NCBI GenBank assembly: GCA_945878575.1
Contig: CAMDUB010000004.1
Location: 28,880 to 92,879, forward strand
Length of the DNA stretch: 64,000 nt
Direction: 5' to 3'
DNA from: Phycisphaera mikurensis NBRC 102666
Lineage (GTDB): Bacteria; Planctomycetota; Phycisphaerae; Phycisphaerales; SM1A02
The position numbers and the translations under genes are program-made. The notes under the pieces were generated by a model. It was not told where the DNA came from. It worked only from the letters and a program-made list of their open reading frames with translations, and searched no databases. Below are positions 52,016 through 59,700 of the stretch, piece by piece; the first letter of the stretch is position 1; every line of letters starts with the position of its first letter.

Positions 52016-53443
52016 TCACGCCGTGCGCGCCATAGAGCGCTCGATCACCTCAAATACCGGCCCCCACTGCTCCGGGGTCATCACGCCAACCGGCGGCAGC
52101 ATCCGCACGTGGTACGGACCGTGCCCGCAGTAGAAGGCCATCACGCCGTCCTCAAACATCGCCTGCAGCAGCTTCATGATTCGATCCTTGTCACCACCGA
52201 ACGGCGTCAGCCTGCACATTCCACCCGTGCCACCCATGTACTCGGTGCTGGTGCGCCCAAATGCATCCGCCATAGGAGTGAACCACTCCGGATGTCGCGC
52301 CACGAGTTTGGCAGCATGGGTGCGGAACGCCGCGTGCAACTTCGCGTTACGACCGTCCGCTCCGTAGTAGCCACCATCGCGCATGAGCCGCAACGCTTCC
52401 ATTCCAACTTGCAATGCTGATGTGCTGGCGGTGAATGTGCCACTCAACAGTCCAGGCTTCGGGTTCATCTCCGGTGCAAAGAGGCACGCGCACGCCTGAC
52501 TCATCTTGCCGATGGTCACCACGTCAATGTATTCGCCAAGTCCAAGTTGCTCAAAGCAGAACATGCTTTCCGTGCGACCAAAACTCTGCACTTCGTCGTC
52601 CCACACTGGAATGCCTGCAGCCTTGCATGTCTCCATCAATGCCAAGAGGAACCCGCGCGGCGCAACATTAAATCCGCCCTCGCCCTGCACCAATTCCATG
52701 ACGAAGCACGCATGCTGCCCCGGATAACGGTGGATGTATTGCTTCAAGTGCCACACTGCCATCTCCGTGCAACGCGGACCCATGAGTGGGTCGTAGAACG
52801 GCATGTAATCCACCAGCGTGGAAAGCGGCAAACCCTGCCGATACGCGGCGGTGTCACCAATTTGACTCATAGTGATCGATCGCCCCATGAAGCAATCTTG
52901 GAACGCAAGAATGCGCGGCGCGCCACCGGTCTTCTGCATGCACACCTTAAGGGCGGCTTCATTCACCATGCAACCCGAATTGCTGACAAAGCAGTGCTCC
53001 ATACGACTGTTGCGCTTCGCTTCTGCAACAAGGAACTCAGCAAAGGCGACACTGTCCTGGTTGCTGGTGAGATTGCCTTGCATGCACAGGTCAGAAAGCC
53101 CGGCCCGTAATGCAGCAGCGGTCATGCGCGGATCGCTGTGGCCAAACATGTGTACGCCAATGCCGTTCAACATGTCCCACTTCACACTGCCATCAAGTAG
53201 CTCTACCAGCGGCCCGTTGCCAAGCCCGGTTCCCAGATACGGCATGATGGGTCCACGACCGCGCACCGCGGCAGTCCGCTTCATTGCAGCAGCAAAGGAA
53301 TCCTTGAGCGCTGGATCAGCGGCACGCGCACCAGTCAGTGCCTGTTGCGCGCGTTGCACACGCGCGACAATCGCCTGAATGTGCTGAGTCACCTCCGAAT
53401 CAACGGCGAGTGGGCTTGAAAGTGGAGCGATCGCGTCAGTCAT
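52016..53443 (-). CDS. Class III PLP aminotransferase (AstC/ArgD-like role inferred)
   Basis: A 475-residue fold-type I aminotransferase: VSNSGCMVNEAALKVC, the cofactor Asp in VWDDEVQSFGRTES and the Schiff-base Lys in VVTIGKMSQACA near residue 300. It is longer than typical ArgD/AstC (about 400) because of an N-terminal helical extension, and is not a close match to them by eye. Its place between an M20 peptidase and astA/astD suggests transamination of N-succinylornithine or another succinyl-diamine. Overlaps the upstream M20 gene by four bases. Confidence 0.75.
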   Translation of the reverse strand: MTDAIAPLSSPLAVDSEVTQHIQAIVARVQRAQQALTGARAADPALKDSFAAAMKRTAAVRGRGPIMPYLGTGLGNGPLVELLDGSVKWDMLNGIGVHMFGHSDPRMTAAALRAGLSDLCMQGNLTSNQDSVAFAEFLVAEAKRNSRMEHCFVSNSGCMVNEAALKVCMQKTGGAPRILAFQDCFMGRSITMSQIGDTAAYRQGLPLSTLVDYMPFYDPLMGPRCTEMAVWHLKQYIHRYPGQHACFVMELVQGEGGFNVAPRGFLLALMETCKAAGIPVWDDEVQSFGRTESMFCFEQLGLGEYIDVVTIGKMSQACACLFAPEMNPKPGLLSGTFTASTSALQVGMEALRLMRDGGYYGADGRNAKLHAAFRTHAAKLVARHPEWFTPMADAFGRTSTEYMGGTGGMCRLTPFGGDKDRIMKLLQAMFEDGVMAFYCGHGPYHVRMLPPVGVMTPEQWGPVFEVIERSMARTA

Positions 53444-54663
53444 GCGCGCATCGTAGATGCGACCGAGGCCGCTGTGCGCAGTAAAGACAGCGCCACTAAT
53501 TGCGCGCGGTCAACCATCCCGTCCAGATCCACCCATTCATCCTCGCGGTGCAGATTGCCGCCACGCACTCCCAGCGTGTCCAGCGTTGGTAACCCAGCCG
53601 CCTGCAAATTATTACCGTCGCAGACTCCGCCCGTACGACCAAACGGCAGCGGTCTTCCGAGGTCCTCGCTCGCGCCGCGTACCAACTCCGCCAGACGTTC
53701 CACTTCTGGCGTCAACGGCTTCGCTGGTCGGCCCGCAATCCGTCGCACCCGAACACGCGGAACCTCACCGTCGGCCCCGCACGCCAGCGCGTCCAACCCA
53801 CTGGCGATGTACGCCTCCTCAGCACCCGATGTGAAGCGCATGTTCCCCCAAGCCGAAGCATGATCCGGCACAATGTTTGTCACCGCCCCACCCTGCAACG
53901 GCCCAATGTTCACAATGCGCCCCGCGGCCGGATCAGCCAATGCCTCCGCCCGACCCACGCTTTCGCAGAGCGCACGCACGGCGCTGCAGCCCTTCGCGTA
54001 ATCGCGGCCGACATGCACAGCCCGTCCAAATGCATCAATGCGGAACTGCGCAGCACCCATGCGCTCAACGATCAACGAATCGCCCTCGCCCGCTGGCTCA
54101 AACACAAACCCGGCCGCGTGTCCCGGAGCCAACGATCGCAGTGCTGCTGCCGATCCGTAACTTCCAGTCTCTTCATCGGGAACAAGTACGAACGTCCATG
54201 CCAGCGGATGTCCAGCATCACGAATCGCTTCAAGCGCTGCAAGCGCAATCACCAGCCCGCCCTTCATGTCCGCGGCGCCCGGACCCGTGGCTCGTCCACC
54301 GCCAATGGAGCGCAATTCACGGAACGACCCATGCGGGTCATGCACGGTGTCAAAGTGACCGCTCAGTAACAGGCGCGGTCCAGCACCCGCGTGTTCTGCT
54401 GCAAGAATGTCAACCCCGTCGGCTGCATGAGTACTTTCCCACGGCGGATCGATCCAATCGGGACGACGTTCACAGGTGATGTCGCGCGTCACTGCGCCCA
54501 ACTGCCGCAATCGATGCGCAAGCGCGGCACGCTGGCCATGCAAGCCGGTGGCGTGCCCGCGCCCCGTTGGAATCGCCACCCACGCCGTCAATTCATCCAC
54601 CATGCGTTGCTGACACGCTGCAATGCGGCTGCATACGTCACGCTCCAGGTCGTTCATACTCAT
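53440..54663 (-). CDS. M20-family metallopeptidase, probable N-succinyl-amino acid desuccinylase
   Basis: The 407-residue product has an intact M20 active site: SGHFDTVHDPHG (His and Asp ligands), GPGAADMKGG (bridging Asp), PDEETGS (catalytic and ligand Glu), VFEPAGEG and the C-terminal GNLHREDEW His. The family includes DapE, ArgE and CPG2. Being overlapped with dapF on one side and with the aminotransferase-astA-astD genes on the other, it could serve as DapE or replace AstE (an M14-type enzyme not found here). Confidence 0.8.
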   Translation of the reverse strand: MSMNDLERDVCSRIAACQQRMVDELTAWVAIPTGRGHATGLHGQRAALAHRLRQLGAVTRDITCERRPDWIDPPWESTHAADGVDILAAEHAGAGPRLLLSGHFDTVHDPHGSFRELRSIGGGRATGPGAADMKGGLVIALAALEAIRDAGHPLAWTFVLVPDEETGSYGSAAALRSLAPGHAAGFVFEPAGEGDSLIVERMGAAQFRIDAFGRAVHVGRDYAKGCSAVRALCESVGRAEALADPAAGRIVNIGPLQGGAVTNIVPDHASAWGNMRFTSGAEEAYIASGLDALACGADGEVPRVRVRRIAGRPAKPLTPEVERLAELVRGASEDLGRPLPFGRTGGVCDGNNLQAAGLPTLDTLGVRGGNLHREDEWVDLDGMVDRAQLVALSLLRTAASVASTMRA

Positions 54664-55637
54664 CGTTCGCGCTCCTGTGGTTGCGCCGCAAGATCAAGCG
54701 TTCCTTCGAACACTTCAACCGCCGGCCCGGTCATCTGAACGCTTGACTCGCCGCCTTCCCACTCCAGTAACAGGTCCCCGCCGGGCAAATGCGCTCGCAC
54801 TGGCGAACATGTTTTGCCGGTCATGACGCCAGCAACACACACCGCGCTTGCACCGGTACCGCACGCTTGCGTGGCGCCGCTGCCGCGCTCCCACGTTCGC
54901 ATGCGCACTTCGGCCATACTGGTGGCGTTCAACACCTGCACAAAGTGCACATTGATTCGCTCTGGAAACCATGCGTGCCGTTCCATGTACGGGCCCACTT
55001 GTTCAAGGGGCACGCGCGCAACATCCGCGCACCACAGCACCGCGTGCGGATTTCCCATGGACACCAAGGTCATGCGCGGATCAAGACCGCATGCTTCTTG
55101 CCATCCGACCGGGGCACCCGCGAGCGTCCAGAATTCATCCGGGAGCGCAAAGTCCACCACTGCCGCCGACAGCGAAACGCCGGGAATGGAAGCCGGAATT
55201 CGCGCGGCTGCCAAGATGGGTGCGCCCATTGAAACCATCGCTTCGTGCACGGTGCCATCATGCCCGCCGCGCATCCAATGCACATCAAGCACCCCGCGCC
55301 GTGTCTCCACCCGCAACGGTTGTCGATCACATAGACCACGGTCCACTGCAAATTTCGCCACGCAACGAATGCCGTTGCCACACATCATCCCTTCGCTTCC
55401 GTCCGCGTTGTACATACGCATGCGCACATCAGCGGCAACGCCGGGAGTCACCGGATCAACCATGATGAGCCCATCGCTACCGATACCAACATGCCGGTCG
55501 CTCACCCAACGAGCAAGCGCGGGCGGATCGCTGACGGGATGTTGCGCGCCATCGACGTAGACGTAATCGTTACCAAGTCCGTGCATCTTGGCAAAGCTGA
55601 TGGCCTGGCCACTGGGAAGTTCACGCCTTGATTTCAT
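54660..55637 (-). CDS. dapF: Diaminopimelate epimerase
   Basis: It converts LL- to meso-diaminopimelate for lysine and peptidoglycan. The 325-residue product (usual about 275) has KMHGLGNDYVYVD at the start, the first catalytic Cys in EGMMCGNGIRC, NPHAVLW, NVHFVQV, and the second catalytic Cys in GATQACGTGASA. AGGCGG precedes the start at 55637. Its stop overlaps the M20 gene by four bases, so it leads the operon. Confidence 0.95.
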   Translation of the reverse strand: MKSRRELPSGQAISFAKMHGLGNDYVYVDGAQHPVSDPPALARWVSDRHVGIGSDGLIMVDPVTPGVAADVRMRMYNADGSEGMMCGNGIRCVAKFAVDRGLCDRQPLRVETRRGVLDVHWMRGGHDGTVHEAMVSMGAPILAAARIPASIPGVSLSAAVVDFALPDEFWTLAGAPVGWQEACGLDPRMTLVSMGNPHAVLWCADVARVPLEQVGPYMERHAWFPERINVHFVQVLNATSMAEVRMRTWERGSGATQACGTGASAVCVAGVMTGKTCSPVRAHLPGGDLLLEWEGGESSVQMTGPAVEVFEGTLDLAAQPQERER

Positions 55638-55650
55638 GAGTGACCGCCTA

Positions 55651-57111
55651 TCATGGCCGATGCACCGTACCCAAATCAATCACCAGCGGACCATGTCGAT
55701 AGTAGTCCACGTTCATGGTGTCTCGACGAATGAACGTGAATACCAAGCAATTTGCGCGTGTGGAATTGGCATAACCAAAGTCCCCCATGTGCGGACCGGC
55801 GTACGTTCCATTCTCAAACTCTTGCGCATGCATATGGAAATGAAACAGTGATGTGTATCCCTGGTCGAAGAGTTCCTGTGGTGCCTCAAAGCGGATGTCA
55901 CTACCAGTGACGCGCGGGCGTACCTCAACTACTTCCCATTGACCAGCATCATTGATGCGCACCACCCCACCGTACTCAGTGCGACGGTCTTGGTGATCGC
56001 GATCGCCAATATCAAAGACGCGTGCGGATACCTTTGGATCGTCCAGCATGCTGAGTGCCAGGTTGGAGGCAACCAAGTCAGTCCAGTTCACCTCCGCGCG
56101 CTGTGTTCCAAGCCGTTCACTCCGTTTGCTACCGGTATCCCAACCGGTAAAGTCAGCACTGTGCTTGCCGGAGTCGCGCAGTGTCAGACGCACCACCAGG
56201 TCATCAAACAACTGATCTTTGGTCTTCTTGAGAAGGTCAGGCGCGTAGCGCTGCGCTGCCATCGCCACCGGAATGCCACGCAATTCAAAGTTCACTTTTT
56301 GCTCAGCGGGCACTTCACGCAGCGCTTCGCCGGCCATCTTCCAATACGCCGGGGATGCGGACTGCCGCAACTTTCCAAGCCAAATCAGCTCTTCGCGCGT
56401 TTCCGGAAGGATTCCCAAGTCATCAACAAGCTGCTTGATATCCCGCAACATGACGTCGTCGGGACGCACCGCACTTGAACTCACCAACTCCTTGAGCCGG
56501 TCACGCTCGCCGATCCGCATCAGCAGTTCCCACGTGCGCGCGCGCAGCGCGGACTGACGCACCGGGCTGGCTTCCATCATCACGGCAAACAGTGCGTCGC
56601 CCACCTTGTCGGTTCCGTAGAGCGCTGCCATCGCTTCATACTCCGGACGCTTGCGATCATCGTTGCCCCACGCCGGCACCCCGCCCGCCCAAGAGTTCAC
56701 CAACACCGTGGTGTAGTCCTTCATTCCGCGCGCGGCGATCTGTTCCATGATCCATCGTCGATACTCAAACGACTCCATGCGAACGATGTTTGTCTCGAGC
56801 ACCTCGCGCAGGCCCTTGCGATCTTCTTGCACCATCAAGTCAAAGGCGGCCTCACGATTAGCAAGGTTGAAGCCCTGCGCAAAGGTCGTGCGCCGGAGCG
56901 CGCGCTTCGCCTCATCAGAAAGCGGCACCTGCTCCCTGAGCATCTCGATGGCGCCCAACTGCTCCTCCGGGCTCGGCGAAGTGTTCAGCGCCACGATCGG
57001 GTCAACCGGCCGGCGGCTGTTGCAGCCTCCTGCGAGTAAAGCAGCCGCAGCCGAAACAGCGGCAACACATGTGGCAATCAGCGCGAGGCGCAATCCGTGC
57101 GTTCCATGCAT
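55651..57111 (-). CDS. Lipoprotein of unknown function with His-rich C-terminal motif
   Basis: The 486-residue product has a lipoprotein signal (AALLAGGC near residue 30). The body is helical, with no recognised domain. Near the C-terminus SLFHFHMHAQEFENGTYAGP, then HMGDFGYAN, resembles the metal-binding HxH-x(n)-SxxD arrangement of JAB/JAMM metalloproteases but with His in place of Ser. This resemblance is weak and inferred. Start 57111 follows from the signal peptide. It lies 13 bases upstream of dapF on the same strand and could belong to the operon. Confidence 0.55.
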   Translation of the reverse strand: MHGTHGLRLALIATCVAAVSAAAALLAGGCNSRRPVDPIVALNTSPSPEEQLGAIEMLREQVPLSDEAKRALRRTTFAQGFNLANREAAFDLMVQEDRKGLREVLETNIVRMESFEYRRWIMEQIAARGMKDYTTVLVNSWAGGVPAWGNDDRKRPEYEAMAALYGTDKVGDALFAVMMEASPVRQSALRARTWELLMRIGERDRLKELVSSSAVRPDDVMLRDIKQLVDDLGILPETREELIWLGKLRQSASPAYWKMAGEALREVPAEQKVNFELRGIPVAMAAQRYAPDLLKKTKDQLFDDLVVRLTLRDSGKHSADFTGWDTGSKRSERLGTQRAEVNWTDLVASNLALSMLDDPKVSARVFDIGDRDHQDRRTEYGGVVRINDAGQWEVVEVRPRVTGSDIRFEAPQELFDQGYTSLFHFHMHAQEFENGTYAGPHMGDFGYANSTRANCLVFTFIRRDTMNVDYYRHGPLVIDLGTVHRP

Positions 57112-57153
57112 GACGGGCAGTGTAGGAGCAGTCCCTGCCGCTACGATTCGCGC

Positions 57154-57420
57154 GTGCCCCGCGCAACTCCCATTGACCCCAGAACCCTGCTTGACGTGCG
57201 CTTGCGCGTGGCGGCTGTCATTGAGGAACTCCGCCCGGGCATCCAAGCGGACGACGGCGATGTGGAATTGGTGGACGTCACCGCGGACGGCCAAGTTCAA
57301 GTGCGTTTCAAGGGCGCATGCGTGCGATGCCCGTCCAGCGGCATGACGCTGCACGGTGGAATTGAAAAGAATCTTCGATCGATTGTCCCGGAAGTCGAGT
57401 CGGTGATCGCAGTCACCTGA
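57154..57420 (+). CDS. NifU C-terminal-domain (Nfu) iron-sulfur scaffold protein
   Basis: The 88-residue product is a single Nfu domain: IEELRPGIQADDGDVELVDV, then VQVRFKGACVRCPSSGMTLHGG with the CxxC cluster ligands, and IVPEVESV at the end. The usual DGGD reads DDGD. Such proteins assemble and deliver Fe-S clusters; the DinG-type and other Fe-S proteins would be clients. Start GTG 57154 is uncertain; an upstream ATG at 57097 would overlap the divergent lipoprotein gene. Confidence 0.85.
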   Translation: MPRATPIDPRTLLDVRLRVAAVIEELRPGIQADDGDVELVDVTADGQVQVRFKGACVRCPSSGMTLHGGIEKNLRSIVPEVESVIAVT

Positions 57421-57443
57421 ATTGCGCCGATGGTTGCTGCGGT

Positions 57444-57671
57444 TTAGCCAGACTCGCCGGGGCGGATCTGCCCAGCAATGCCCGGACCGGATTCTTCGTC
57501 GCGCAGGATTTGGTCGGCCACTTCGCGGCGGTGCACCGCAATCTCACGGGGGAACTCGAACGCAATTCGAACGCGATCACCCTTGATCACGGAAATACGA
57601 ACAATACCCAGGGGGGCTGCTGGGTCTCCGATCACTACTTCTTCTCCCTCTCGTCGGGTGATCACAAGCAT
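57444..57671 (-). CDS. csrA: Carbon storage regulator CsrA
   Basis: A 75-residue RNA-binding regulator that blocks translation by binding GGA sites. It begins MLVITRREGEEVVIGD and contains VRIAFEFPREIAVHRREV, with Arg residues of the RNA-binding edges. The tail (15 residues, Gly/Pro/Glu) is somewhat longer than in E. coli. AGGAGG, one of the best ribosome binding sites here, stands eight bases before the ATG. No fliW or flagellar gene is adjacent. Confidence 0.95.
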   Translation of the reverse strand: MLVITRREGEEVVIGDPAAPLGIVRISVIKGDRVRIAFEFPREIAVHRREVADQILRDEESGPGIAGQIRPGESG

Positions 57672-58295
57672 GGTGGATGCCTCCTGCATGCGCCTCGCCG
57701 ACCAAGGCGAGCAACTTGCCTGCCACACGGTCTCGCGACCGTTCCTTGTGGCGTTGATGGCAACTAGCGGCATCGTGCCGCGCGCAGTACAAGCGTAGTT
57801 CAGTCAATCGGATCCACCTAGCACCGTTAGTGAAATTTGGATGGATATAGGAAGTGATCGCTGGGGATCGGCCGTGCCCCATTCGACCCATGCGGAATAA
57901 CATCTGCCTCTGCTGCTCCAGAAGGCACTATCGCCACCGAATCCTTCAAAAAAATGCCCCCGCGCCGGCACGGGCCGACGCGGGGGCAACGACGGAAACT
58001 CGGGCCACCTGGGCCCTCACCCCACCAGCGGGCGTGCCCCGAACAGCCAACCATGGCTGCGCGAAGCTTCCAAACTGCCGAACCGTCCTTGGCTCGGCCA
58101 TCAATCCAGACGCGTCTTGAAGACCTTGATCCGGTGCGTTGCCATCCTTGGCATCGCGGAGCAAGGCGCCGAAGCGCGCGTCTTTGGCACGCTGGTCGCC
58201 GATCCTTGGCTACCTGCGTCCAATGCGTTCGTGCGCGTTCCTCCCACGCACCAACACGTTTGTTCACTTGTCGGCTGGTTCCGCCAGCCGCGGGG
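57672..58295. other. 624-base gap between csrA and mraZ with no confident gene
   Basis: Nearest to csrA (57672-57947) lie the csrA ribosome binding site and presumably its promoter. The mraZ-proximal 300 bases lead to a strong minus-strand terminator at 57948-57988, so they look like a long 3' untranslated region, a small RNA or a lost gene. Minus-strand frames there (for example from GTG 58267) run straight through the terminator and have Arg-rich, shadow-like composition. I checked for RNase P RNA, SRP RNA and tmRNA signatures and saw none. Confidence 0.5.
57948..57988 (-). terminator. Rho-independent terminator downstream of mraZ
   Basis: On the minus strand TGCCCCCGCG (57979-57988 complement) and CGCGGGGGCA pair around a GC-rich loop that can itself fold, followed by seven Ts (complement of 57948-57954). 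It lies about 310 bases beyond the mraZ stop. Confidence 0.85.
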
Positions 58296-58766
58296 TCACA
58301 CTGTCGGGCGCTGCGATGCGGCGAATGTCTGCCGCGCGCGCCTCCAAATATCCACCGCTTCCGGTTGCAAGCGCTCTTGTTCGCGCTTCCAGGCCGCGGG
58401 CTCAGTGAGTTCCAAGTGATCTCGAACGCCGAGAATCATGATGGAGCCAGCAAGCCCAAACTTCTGCAACAACCGATCGGGTATCCGAATCCGTCCCGCG
58501 CTGTCGAGCGGCACACGAGCCGCTTGCGAGAACACGAGCCGTTCAAAGTCCTGCATGGACGGGTCGCCGATCAGCGAACCTCCAAGCGAGTGCGAGAGCT
58601 GGGCGAACGTCTTTTCTGGCCAAAGCCAAAGCTGACCATTCGCGCCAGGCGCCACGATGAAGGCCTCTCCATGCTGCTTGGTGTCGAGCACCTCTCGCAA
58701 CTCTGACGGGATCGCCAGTCGTTGCTTTTGGTCCAGCGTGTGCTCATATTCGCCAAGAAACAGCAT
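58296..58766 (-). CDS. mraZ: Transcriptional regulator MraZ
   Basis: A 156-residue AbrB-like double-domain DNA-binding protein: FLGEYEHTLDQKQRLAIPSELR and the second copy VPLDSAGRIRIPDRLLQKFGL with the conserved DxxGR. MraZ represses the division/cell-wall (dcw) cluster and its own promoter. Normally rsmH follows at once; here it does not. Start 58766 gives MLFLGEYEHT, the family N-terminus. The longer frame up to 58817 would run into the operator. Confidence 0.92.
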   Translation of the reverse strand: MLFLGEYEHTLDQKQRLAIPSELREVLDTKQHGEAFIVAPGANGQLWLWPEKTFAQLSHSLGGSLIGDPSMQDFERLVFSQAARVPLDSAGRIRIPDRLLQKFGLAGSIMILGVRDHLELTEPAAWKREQERLQPEAVDIWRRARQTFAASQRPTV

Positions 58767-58787
58767 GAGAAAGGCGACCTCAGGCGC

Positions 58788-58837
58788 CGTGGAACACTTT
58801 AACCCACAACGCCCCACTTCGCAACACCTTTACCCAT
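58788..58837 (-). promoter_or_regulatory. MraZ operator: five 10-base units
   Basis: Read on the minus strand, five consecutive 10-base units begin ATGGG, GTGTT, GTGGG, GTGGG and GTGTT. Known MraZ sites are TGGGN repeats with five-base spacers, that is, the same 10-base period; here units 1, 3 and 4 keep TGGG and units 2 and 5 have TGTT. The array ends 22 bases before the mraZ start, so autoregulation is expected. Confidence 0.75.
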
Positions 58838-58843
58838 AAATTT

Positions 58844-58860
58844 CTTCAATAAATTTGAAG
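58844..58860. repeat. Short inverted repeat upstream of the MraZ operator
   Basis: CTTCAA and TTGAAG flank TAAAT in an AT-rich patch where the mraZ core promoter should lie. It may be part of the promoter or a second regulator's site. Confidence 0.35.
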
Positions 58861-59022
58861 AGTCCGCGAACAATTTGCCTGCAGTAGGCGTAACGCCATA
58901 TGAAACAAGTGTTTGTGGACATTTGCTAAATCTGCGACACAATCTCCAAAGCGAGCATTGCCCCACACGCTGTCACCCCGACAGCCATCGGTCAACGCAC
59001 GCCAAGAAAGGCTCGTGAGGAA

Positions 59023-59634
59023 GTGAACCCGCGAAACCGCAACGCACTCGACTGGGCGCCCGCTAACCGATCGGATGTCGCCCCTGTACTGGACCGCATC
59101 CCGAACGGATCATTCATTCTGACCTCCGGCCACGCCGATGTGCGCGCGGGCGTTTCCGTCAAGTGGGCGCAGCAATGCTCATCCACTCCGCCCATGGTGA
59201 TGGTGGCCGTGCCGAAGGGTCATGTGCTGAGTCCACTGATTCGAGACAGTCGGAGCTTTGCAATCTGTCAACTTGATCCCACGGATCGAACCACATCACG
59301 TGCATTCGATCTACACACTCCGGGCATTGATCCGTTCATTGGATCAACGGTTGATCGCACCCCGAGTGGATGTCCGGTACCAGCGCGTGCGCTCAGTTTC
59401 CTTGACTGTGAACTCGCTCGCCATGTTGATCTTGATGGCGACTATGAGTTGTATGTTGGCATCGTCCACCATGCGACAACGATTCTTGATCCACAAGATC
59501 AGGCGCGATGCCTGTGCGATTCCGAAACGGTGCAACGTGTGGCAGCGGCAGCAAAGAAGGCTCCGCCGCTGCGCCGCATTCACACTCCAACTGCAGCGCT
59601 CCGAGAAACCCCGAAGCGCGCGCGTACCCGCTGA
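59023..59634 (+). CDS. Flavin reductase-like FMN-binding split-barrel protein
   Basis: The 203-residue product fits the flavoredoxin/DIM6-NtaB family: RIPNGSFILTSGHADVRAGV in place of the usual PxGVxVVTT-xxNxxT, VKWAQQCSSTPPMVMVAV, IRDSRSFAICQL and ALSFLDCELARHVDLDGDYE. Such proteins bind FMN and reduce it or act as partners of monooxygenases. The basic tail (Pro/Arg/Lys) is not part of the fold. GTG start with AAAGG 11 bases upstream. It is divergent from mraZ. Confidence 0.75.
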   Translation: MNPRNRNALDWAPANRSDVAPVLDRIPNGSFILTSGHADVRAGVSVKWAQQCSSTPPMVMVAVPKGHVLSPLIRDSRSFAICQLDPTDRTTSRAFDLHTPGIDPFIGSTVDRTPSGCPVPARALSFLDCELARHVDLDGDYELYVGIVHHATTILDPQDQARCLCDSETVQRVAAAAKKAPPLRRIHTPTAALRETPKRARTR

Positions 59635-59700
59635 TAAATCAGTGAGTTGCGCTGTTTGACTCCGGGCGCCCCGCCGCTCCGCGCTCCTTTCTAGACTGTC

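Noticed and set aside
57827..58267. 146-codon minus-strand frame downstream of mraZ
   Set aside because: It reads through the intrinsic terminator at 57948-57988 and has Arg/Trp-rich, shadow-like composition; no match to rsmH.
57990..58295. Possible RNase P RNA, SRP RNA or tmRNA downstream of mraZ
   Set aside because: GGGAGGAACG on the minus strand is only superficially like the RNase P core; the other conserved elements of these RNAs are absent.
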